38,700 nucleotides of DNA from an uncultured Clostridia bacterium (GTDB lineage: Bacteria > Bacillota > Clostridia > TANB77 > CAG-508), in the NCBI GenBank assembly GCA_947632585.1, contig CANRPS010000010.1, positions 1-38,700 on the forward strand, given 5' to 3'. The position numbers and the translations under genes are program-made. This document shows positions 31,745-38,700 of this stretch, piece by piece. The notes beneath the pieces were generated by a model. That model saw only the letters and a program-made list of their open reading frames with translations. It was not told the DNA's origin and did not search any database. The stretch's first letter is position 1; every line of letters starts with the position of its first letter.

Positions 31745-32669
31745 AATTTTCGCCTCCTTCTCTATCTTCATTTTCCATTTTTTCTAATTCTTCTAATTCT
31801 TTTTTATGTTCTTCTTCTTCTTTGTCAATTACTTCTTTTTGTGTGTCTTGTATAATTTTTATATCTTTTAAGTCATATTTTTTATAATTGTAATCTTCAC
31901 CATCTTTAAATTTTACTTTTAATTTTTCTGTAAGAGTTTCTATACTTTCCACCTCTCCTAAACCATCTGCTGTTTTTACAATTGCTCCTACATGTGGTAA
32001 TCTACTAAGCTTATCTAAATATACTTCATTTTCATATTTTAAACAACACATTAATCTTCCACAATTTCCTGAAATTTTAGATGGATTTAAGGAAAGATTT
32101 TGGTCTTTTGCCATTTTTATTGAGACTGTTTCAAAATCACTTAAGAAAGAACAACAACAAAGTTCTCTTCCACATACTCCATTTCCACCCAAACGTTTAA
32201 TTTCATCCCTTACTCCAATTTGTCTTAATTCGATTCTTGTTTTGTATTCTGTTGCTAAATATTTTACAAGTTCACGGAAATCAATTCTACCATCTGCTGT
32301 AAAATAAAATAGAACCTTAGAATTATTAAATTTAAATTCTACGTCTGTTAAATTCATTTCTAGTCCAAGATCTTTTATTTTTCTATTGCAAAATTCTAAA
32401 GCTTTTTTTTCATTTTGCTTACATTCTTCGTAATGTTTTAAATCTCTTTCATTTGCGAGTCTTAGGACTTTTTTCAATTCTTTAGGTATCTTTTCATCTT
32501 CTAAACTTCTATTTTGAATTGCAACACTTCCTATTTCTTCTCCATCTTCTGTATCAACTATTACTAAATCATCTTTTTTAAGCATTAGATATTGTGGATT
32601 AAAGAAATATATTTTTCCTAGTTTTCTAAATCTTATTCCAACTATATTTTTCAATGAATCTCCTCCCAT
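31734..32669 (-). CDS. PSP1-domain protein (RicT/YaaT family)
   Basis: VGIRFRKLGKIYFF, YKTRIELRQIGVRDEIKRLGGNGVCGRELCCCSFL, KISGNCGRLMCCLKYE; adjacent to holB. Confidence 0.9.
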   Translation of the reverse strand: MGGDSLKNIVGIRFRKLGKIYFFNPQYLMLKKDDLVIVDTEDGEEIGSVAIQNRSLEDEKIPKELKKVLRLANERDLKHYEECKQNEKKALEFCNRKIKDLGLEMNLTDVEFKFNNSKVLFYFTADGRIDFRELVKYLATEYKTRIELRQIGVRDEIKRLGGNGVCGRELCCCSFLSDFETVSIKMAKDQNLSLNPSKISGNCGRLMCCLKYENEVYLDKLSRLPHVGAIVKTADGLGEVESIETLTEKLKVKFKDGEDYNYKKYDLKDIKIIQDTQKEVIDKEEEEHKKELEELEKMENEDREGGENYGI

Positions 32670-33541
32670 ATAGTTATAATCATATTATCAATTGTCATGT
32701 TATAATTGCTATTTGCTTTGAGTCTTTTTTTGGCTTCTTCTACATAATTTATACAATTTAAAAATTTAATGTTTTTTCTTATTTTATTAAATAAAATAAT
32801 TTCTATATATTCTAGTATTTCTTGTTTATCATCTTGTGATTTATAAATTATATCTGCATTTTTTAATGTATCTATCAAATTTAAATTTTCAATATTATTT
32901 ATTACTTCATCTATAGAAATATATAATTCTGCTTTATCTTTTAAAGTTTCTGCTTTGCCAATACTACCTAATGATGCTTCTATAATACTTTTAGGTATAT
33001 TTTTTAAATTATATTTTTCCTTCAAAAATTTTTCAATGTCATCATCACTAATATTTTCAAATTTTAAAATTGTACATCTAGATTTTATAGTACTTAAAAA
33101 GCTTCCTTCATTAGAGCCTATTAAAATAATGTTTACGAAATCTGGTGGTTCTTCTAAAGTTTTTAATAAACAATTTTGAGCTTCTATAGTCATTAAATCC
33201 GCATCATTTATTATATATACTTTTCTGTTACTTATTATTGGTGATTCTATTGCTTTTCTTTGTAATTCTCTTATTTGATCGATTTTTATTGTCGTTCCAT
33301 CTGGTTCAATTTCCATAAAATCAGGATTATTTCCAGAATCAAATTTCAAACAAGAATTGCATTTATTACAATATTTTTCATCTGAATCGCACATAATCAT
33401 TTTAGCAAATTCTTTTGCAATAAGTCTTTTCCCTATGCCAGAAGTTCCAATAAATAAATAACTATGTGAATATCTTTTCATCTTAACTGATTTTAATAGC
33501 TCATCTTTTATTTTATTATTTCCTATAATTCCTTGAAACAA
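32651..33541 (-). CDS. holB: DNA polymerase III delta' subunit
   Basis: HSYLFIGTSGIGKRLIAKEFAK, CNKCNSCLKFDSGNNPDF, NCLLKTLEEPP. Confidence 0.92.
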   Translation of the reverse strand: MFQGIIGNNKIKDELLKSVKMKRYSHSYLFIGTSGIGKRLIAKEFAKMIMCDSDEKYCNKCNSCLKFDSGNNPDFMEIEPDGTTIKIDQIRELQRKAIESPIISNRKVYIINDADLMTIEAQNCLLKTLEEPPDFVNIILIGSNEGSFLSTIKSRCTILKFENISDDDIEKFLKEKYNLKNIPKSIIEASLGSIGKAETLKDKAELYISIDEVINNIENLNLIDTLKNADIIYKSQDDKQEILEYIEIILFNKIRKNIKFLNCINYVEEAKKRLKANSNYNMTIDNMIITIWEEIH

Positions 33542-33550
33542 TTTTTACTC

Positions 33551-34201
33551 CTATTTATCTATCTTTCCAAATAATTTTAAAGGCCAAATACGTATCCATA
33601 CTTTACTTTCTAGTTTTTCAAGAGGTATACATCCAAACTTTCTACTATCTGTACTTCCTGCTCTATTGTCTCCCAAAACAAATATTGTATTTTCTGGTAC
33701 TATTAAATCTGTACAATATCCTCCATGTGCATTATCTGTTACAACACCCTTTTGTAAATATTGTTCTTCTAATTGTTCATCATTTATATAAACTTTTCCG
33801 TCCTTAATCTCTACATGTTCACCAGGTAGTCCTATTACTCTTTTTATATAGCTATCTTTATTCATTTCCAAAACATAATATGTGAATTTTTTTAGTAAAT
33901 TTGTTGGCTCATTTTCATATTTTGCAACGACACTTTCTTTTGCTTCCGTTTCTGTAAGTTCTATATTTGATGGTGCCTCAAATGTTATAATATCTCCCCT
34001 ATTAGGTACTTGTTTTGTATTTCTTATCCATCTATTTAACCAAAGTCTTTGATTATTTTGAAGTGTAGGATACATTGATGACATCCTTACAACTGTAGGG
34101 GTTCCTATATAATATCTAAATAGAACTGCAATTATAATAGCTATTACTATGCAAAATATCCATTCTAAAATGTTTCTTACTTTACTTACTTCTTCTTCCA
34201 A
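33551..34201 (-). CDS. lepB: Type I signal peptidase
   Basis: MSSMYPTLQNNQRL (catalytic Ser), YIKRVIGLPGEHVEIKDGKVYIN, FVLGDNRAGSTDSRKFG. Confidence 0.94.
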   Translation of the reverse strand: MEEEVSKVRNILEWIFCIVIAIIIAVLFRYYIGTPTVVRMSSMYPTLQNNQRLWLNRWIRNTKQVPNRGDIITFEAPSNIELTETEAKESVVAKYENEPTNLLKKFTYYVLEMNKDSYIKRVIGLPGEHVEIKDGKVYINDEQLEEQYLQKGVVTDNAHGGYCTDLIVPENTIFVLGDNRAGSTDSRKFGCIPLEKLESKVWIRIWPLKLFGKIDK

Positions 34202-34222
34202 TGTTAAATTCCTCCAATGTTT

Positions 34223-35143
34223 CTATATTACACTATTTATACTTGGTATAATTTGTTTTTTTCTTGATACTACACCAGGTAAAAATGCTGTATTTTCTTC
34301 CAATTTCACGTTTAATGCTTTTTCAATTATATCTTGTCTTCCTAAAGCTATAATTTTTGAATTGTTTTCTATAATATCTGTTATCATAAAAACAAATAAA
34401 TCTAAACTATTATTGTTTATATAATTTAAAATAGCATTTTCTATTTCGCTTTTATTTTTTAATACATCATCTATTGCAACTGTATTTACTTGGGCTATTT
34501 GATATTTTATTCCATTTTGTTCAAATAGTTTTGAATCTATGTTTATTAAATCTTCTGCTGTAAAATCGCTTAAGTCTGTTCCTGCTTTTAGCATATTTGT
34601 TCCATATTCTTTTATATTTAGTTCTGCAATTTTAGCTAGTTCTTCTGCAGCTTCTTTATCTCTCGTAGTTGTAGTTGGAGATTTTAATAAAAGTGTATCA
34701 GAAATTATTGCGCTTAACATTAAACCTGCTGTTGTTTTATCTATTGTAATACCACTTGATTCACATATACCTTTTAGTACTGTTGATGTTGAACCAACAG
34801 GCATAGATAAATAAAATAGTGGTTCATTAGTTTCAAAATTTGAAATTCTATGATGATCAATAACTCTAATTATTTTTGCTTTTTCTATTCCATCTGCACT
34901 TTGATTAAATGAATTATGATCTACAAGCATTACTTCTGCTCCTTCTGGAACCCTTTCCAAAAGTTCTGGTGCATTTATTCCAAAAAAATTAAGCACGTAT
35001 TGTGTTTCTTTATTTATAGCACCTAATCTATATGCTTTTATATTACTCTCTCCCATCGTTTTTTCAATTGCTTCTAATACCATAGCTGATAAAATTGAAT
35101 CAGTGTCTGGATTTTTGTGTCCAAATATATAAGCTTTTTCCAT
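34223..35143 (-). CDS. ppaC: Manganese-dependent inorganic pyrophosphatase
   Basis: YIFGHKNPDTDSILSAM, MLVDHNSFNQS, VIDHHRI, VGSTSTVL, SAIISDTLLLKSPTTT, C-terminal SRKKQIIP. Confidence 0.95.
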   Translation of the reverse strand: MEKAYIFGHKNPDTDSILSAMVLEAIEKTMGESNIKAYRLGAINKETQYVLNFFGINAPELLERVPEGAEVMLVDHNSFNQSADGIEKAKIIRVIDHHRISNFETNEPLFYLSMPVGSTSTVLKGICESSGITIDKTTAGLMLSAIISDTLLLKSPTTTTRDKEAAEELAKIAELNIKEYGTNMLKAGTDLSDFTAEDLINIDSKLFEQNGIKYQIAQVNTVAIDDVLKNKSEIENAILNYINNNSLDLFVFMITDIIENNSKIIALGRQDIIEKALNVKLEENTAFLPGVVSRKKQIIPSINSVI

Positions 35144-35298
35144 TGTTTATTTCTTCCTTTCTATCCATAATTTTTTTTATATTATATCTTTTTTTTTACT
35201 TTTTGGCAATAGATTAGTTCAAACTTTTATTGACTTTATTAATATTTTATACTATTATTGAATATAGTAATAATACTAAAGTTAATAAAGGAGAATAT

Positions 35299-36103
35299 AT
35301 GCTTAATAAAAAGAAAAAAATTATTTTTTATTCCATATTTATTTTATTAATATGTCTTTTTATTTTTCTAAATATTATAATTTTAAATAAAATAAGAATT
35401 AAAAAATTGTCTTTAAAGTTTACAGAAAGTGTCCTAAATTATGATTTTTCATCACCTTTTTCTATAAATAAAATTGTATGTTTCAGTAGTGCTAATTGTG
35501 AAACAGATATTAATCAAAATTCTTCTTTTACTATAAAAAATTTATATCAATATACTGATATGGCAATTTTTATAAATAATAATTCAAATGGTAATTTTGA
35601 TTCTAAAAACACTTTAAATAGTGTAACTTTATCAAATATTGAATTTGTAAATAAACCTAATTTAGGTACACCAAATTTATATTATAAAAGCTTAAATGAA
35701 TTTGCAACTAGTTCTTATAATGAAAATAATCTAATAGAAAACGGATTAGAATTCCAAGTATCTTCAGATGATGAAATAGATTTTAATAATCCGATGCTAT
35801 ATAATAATTGTGCCAATCCTATAACTTTATGCTATATAAACTCAAATGTAAAATCTAATTATACATTAGTAGATAGTATTTCCAATATATCATATGATCG
35901 GAAGTTTGCTTAAAACTTCACAAGTCACATTAAATTCTCTAGCATGTAAATTAAGTATGATAATTACAATTAAAAATAACCTGCAAGAATCTTATTCTTG
36001 CCCTATAGTTTTAAATATTCCTTTATCGACAGAAAATTCAACTATTTATAATGGAAGTCTTATTTATACATTTAATCCAGATTTCAATTTTATAAAAGTA
36101 TAA
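35299..36103 (+). CDS. Membrane-anchored extracellular protein of unknown function, reconstructed through a +1 shift at CGG (35899-35901)
   Basis: Start MLNKKKKIIFYSIFILLICLFIFLNII with SD aaggag. Zero frame ends SYDRKFA*; skipping C gives SYD-GSLLKTSQVTLNSLACKLSMIITIKNNLQ...FNFIKV*, open for about 67 further codons. Confidence 0.75.
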
Positions 36104-36132
36104 CCACTCGCTATTTCTTATTACGAGTGGTT
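36102..36132. terminator. Hairpin AACCACTCG...CGAGTGGTT between two convergent genes
   Basis: 9-bp perfect inverted repeat; stem lies directly after the 36103 stop. Confidence 0.7.
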
Positions 36133-36146
36133 ATCTTTCCAAGAAG

Positions 36147-36311
36147 CTATCTCTTGCTCCCAATCCAATATCCTAAGGTCGTGAACCATCCAGAGACTAT
36201 TGATATCAACTTCCAGTCTTGTAAACCGGCAAACAGATAAATTGTTCCCATTACTCCTCCAAAGATTACTCCATAGGCAAGAGCTATCAGAATCCGTTTT
36301 ATCTGTTTCAA
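36147..36311 (-). CDS. 54-aa small membrane protein with TTG start (not in supplied ORF track); in-frame CGG at codon 6
   Basis: SD GGAGGG + 6 nt + TTG; translation (M)KQIKRILIALAYGVIFGGVMGTIYLFAGLQDWKLISIVSGWFTTLGYWIGSKR*; own promoter upstream, hairpin downstream; G+C-richer than flanks. Confidence 0.6.
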   Translation of the reverse strand: MKQIKRILIALAYGVIFGGVMGTIYLFAGLQDWKLISIVSGWFTTLGYWIGSKR

Positions 36312-36400
36312 TGTGATCCCTCCTTTTCTTCTTGGTCGTCTATTGTTTCGCCAATTAGCAAAACCTTGTAACAGACATAGGCCTTGCCTATATCTTAGAT

Positions 36401-36429
36401 ATTATATCACAGATTTACATAATTATCAA
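36401..36429 (-). promoter_or_regulatory. Promoter TTGATA-N17-TATAAT with TGA extended -10, driving the 54-aa ORF
   Basis: -35 complement of 36424-36429, -10 complement of 36401-36406. Confidence 0.75.
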
Positions 36430-36449
36430 ATCTGATAACAAAATTTTAG

Positions 36450-37073
36450 TTATAATTTTCTAATATATATTTCTCTTTCTTCTTTTATCTCTTTTATTAC
36501 TATGGATCTATTTTCTATGTCTAGTAAAAAACTTGCTTTTTGTGAATTTGGTATAGTTGCTTTACAAATTATATTTTCCCCATATTGTATACTATTTATA
36601 GTTATTTTGTTTATTTTACAATAATATTGAATTTTTTTAAAATTTGTATAATCTACTATTAGACTATATTCAGTTCCTTTTTCAATGTTTATTTTACTGC
36701 AATTTTCTATAGCTCCAGCTGCAGCTCCAGAATATGCTCTAACAAGTCCACCTGTGCCGAGTAAAATGCCACCAAAATACCTTGTTACTATAATTAACAT
36801 ATTGCAAAAATTATTTTTTTGTAATATGTTTAATAATGGAGATCCTGCTGTTCCAGAAGGCTCTCCATCATCACTAGACTTTTCGTAAATAGATTCATTA
36901 TCTAAAATTCTATAAGCAAAACAATGATGTTTTGCATCATAGAATTTTTTTTTAATTTCTTTTATTTTATTTTCTGCTTCTGTTTTATTTTCTACATAAA
37001 TTGCGTTTGCTATAAATCTAGATTTTTTTTCTATTAATTCAAATTCGCCATTATCTTCTATCGTTTTGTACAT
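36450..37073 (-). CDS. YigZ/IMPACT family protein
   Basis: EKKSRFIANA, AKHHCFAYRI, DDGEPSGTAGSPLLNIL, VTRYFGGILLGTGGLVRAYSGAA. Confidence 0.92.
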   Translation of the reverse strand: MYKTIEDNGEFELIEKKSRFIANAIYVENKTEAENKIKEIKKKFYDAKHHCFAYRILDNESIYEKSSDDGEPSGTAGSPLLNILQKNNFCNMLIIVTRYFGGILLGTGGLVRAYSGAAAGAIENCSKINIEKGTEYSLIVDYTNFKKIQYYCKINKITINSIQYGENIICKATIPNSQKASFLLDIENRSIVIKEIKEEREIYIRKL

Positions 37074-37091
37074 AATTTACCCCTATTAATA

Positions 37092-38150
37092 TTATTTTAC
37101 CATTTGCATAATTTCTTTTTTAAGTTCTTCTACAATTTTTTCTTGAGGGATCTTTCTAATAGGAATTCCTTTTTTAAATAAAAGTGCTTCATTTATTCCT
37201 CCTGCTATTCCTATATCAGCTTCTCTTGCTTCTCCTGGTCCATTTACTACACAACCCATTACAGCAACTTTAATATCTGATTCAATTCCTTGTAAAAACT
37301 TTTCCATTTCTTTTGCTATTGGTATCATATCATATGCTGTTCTTCCACAAGTAGGGCATGAAATTAATGTTGGCGATTTTTTATATAAATTACAATCTTT
37401 TAAAATCTCTTTGGCAACTTTTACTTCTTCAACAGGGTCATCAGAAAGTGATACTCTTATGGTATTTCCTATGCCTTCTCTTAGAAGTACTCCTAAACCA
37501 ATACTAGACTTAATAGTACCAGAAAATAAAGTTCCAGCCTCTGTTATACCAAGATGTAATGGATAATTAAATTCCTCTGCTGCTTTTTCATAAGATGAAA
37601 TACATAAATCCAAATTTGAAGCTTTTAAAGAAATACATGTATCATAAAATCCTAGTTTTTCTAGTATTCTTATATGTTTCCTTGCACTTTCTACCATAGC
37701 ACTAGGTGTAGGGCCGCCATATTTTTCCAACAAATCTTTTTCTAGTGATCCACCATTTACTCCAATTCTAATAGGAATGCCATTTTCTTTACAAGCCTCT
37801 ACAACTGCTCTTGTTTTATTTTCTGAGCCAATGTTTCCTGGATTTATTCTTATTTTGTCTACTCCAGCTTTTATAGCTTCTAAAGCTATTTTATAATCAA
37901 AATGAATATCTGCAACTATTGGGATGTGAATTTTTTCTTTTATTTGTTTAATAGATTTGGCATCCTCTATGTCTAAACATGCCACTCTTATTATTTCACA
38001 TCCTGCTTTTTCTAATTCTAATATTTGATTAATCGTCTTATCTATATCTTTTGTTTTAGTATTACACATAGATTGAATTATAACTTTGTTTTCCCCACCA
38101 ATATTTACATTTCCAACTTTTATTTTTCTTGTTTCTTTTCTATTTACCAT
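37092..38150 (-). CDS. ispG: 4-hydroxy-3-methylbut-2-enyl diphosphate synthase
   Basis: [69 protein letters not shown]. Confidence 0.97.
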   Translation of the reverse strand: MVNRKETRKIKVGNVNIGGENKVIIQSMCNTKTKDIDKTINQILELEKAGCEIIRVACLDIEDAKSIKQIKEKIHIPIVADIHFDYKIALEAIKAGVDKIRINPGNIGSENKTRAVVEACKENGIPIRIGVNGGSLEKDLLEKYGGPTPSAMVESARKHIRILEKLGFYDTCISLKASNLDLCISSYEKAAEEFNYPLHLGITEAGTLFSGTIKSSIGLGVLLREGIGNTIRVSLSDDPVEEVKVAKEILKDCNLYKKSPTLISCPTCGRTAYDMIPIAKEMEKFLQGIESDIKVAVMGCVVNGPGEAREADIGIAGGINEALLFKKGIPIRKIPQEKIVEELKKEIMQMVK

Positions 38151-38181
38151 ATTTATTTTTCCAATCTCTAAATCTAAAATA

Positions 38182-38619
38182 TTAATTTATTTCATCTTTT
38201 TGATTTTCTTTTAGTAAATCTCTTATTTCTTCTAATAATAATGTATTTGGTTCCTTTTTTTCTTCCTCTTTTTTAGGCTCTTCATGTTTATCAAATTTCT
38301 TTAATACTTTTACAATAAAGAAAATACAAATAGCTATAATTAAAAAATCAACTATATTTTGAATAAAGTTTCCATATTTTATTGTGGCATTTCCTATTGT
38401 TATACTTAAGTTAGTAAAATCAATTCCTCCTATTATTGTTCCTATTAATGGCATCAAAATGTCGTCAACTATGGAAGAAACTATTTTTCCAAATGCAGAA
38501 CCTATAATTACTCCTACAGCCAAATCCATTGCATTTCCCTTAGCTATAAATGCTTTAAATTCTTCTAATGTTTTATTTCCCTTTTTTATCATTTTTTCTT
38601 TATCAATATTTTTTTTCAT
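38182..38619 (-). CDS. mscL: Large-conductance mechanosensitive channel
   Basis: [50 protein letters not shown]. Confidence 0.95.
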   Translation of the reverse strand: MKKNIDKEKMIKKGNKTLEEFKAFIAKGNAMDLAVGVIIGSAFGKIVSSIVDDILMPLIGTIIGGIDFTNLSITIGNATIKYGNFIQNIVDFLIIAICIFFIVKVLKKFDKHEEPKKEEEKKEPNTLLLEEIRDLLKENQKDEIN

Positions 38620-38632
38620 TTTTTACTCCTCG

Positions 38633-38657
38633 TATAATGAACATATAGTTCATTATA
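38633..38657. promoter_or_regulatory. Perfect inverted repeat (operator-like) upstream of mscL
   Basis: TATAATGAAC-ATATA-GTTCATTATA, 10-bp arms. Confidence 0.5.
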
Positions 38658-38700
38658 TATTTTTTTATTTTAAATTTTTTTATATAATGTCTGTATAGAC

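Noticed and set aside
1889-35901. Classical slippery-site +1 frameshifting dependent on P-site re-pairing (prfB-like)
   Set aside because: P-site codons vary (CCC, TCT, GTT, ACT, CAA, GAT) and most cannot re-pair well after +1; I saw no consistent upstream SD-like stimulator. The shared element is CGG itself.

Overview
Low-G+C, spore-forming Clostridia-like chromosome segment, mostly housekeeping. Contents in order: glycolytic cluster (eno partial, gpmI, tpiA, pgk, gapA, mostly minus strand), scpA, pnp, rpsO, tRNA-Thr, argS/trpS/cysS, a class A PBP, spoIID, the spoIIAA-spoIIAB-sigF operon, tsaC, recD2, ispD, a four-subunit pyruvate:ferredoxin oxidoreductase operon, PSP1/ricT, holB, lepB, ppaC, ispG and mscL. 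The main finding concerns the codon CGG. I scanned both strands by eye for in-frame CGG. In genes of native composition I found it at seven places only: a YezG/DUF600 gene, spoIID (three times), spoIIAA, recD2, and an anchored-protein gene near 35.3-36.1 kb. At every one the reading frame breaks, and skipping the C (+1 shift, so the next codon is GGA or GGT = Gly) restores the rest of the protein. Where the family is recognisable, the restored residues fit its motifs (SpoIID GYGHGV-GMSQ, RecD2 HKAQ-GSEFD, SpoIIAA FELSG C-terminus). I found no CGG read as Arg in the intact native-composition genes. This suggests CGG is an unassigned or 'hungry' codon that triggers +1 frameshifting, or that CGGN is read as a quadruplet Gly codon. 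Two compositionally foreign small membrane-protein genes (about 6.9-7.5 kb and 36.1-36.4 kb), each with its own promoter and terminator, carry CGG at codon 7 and codon 6 with no compensating frame. They are either exceptions or possible sensors. Other findings: an ORF-free, promoter-driven, three-hairpin small RNA candidate at about 7547-7628, and an 11-bp hairpin that sequesters the start codon of a TasA-like gene.
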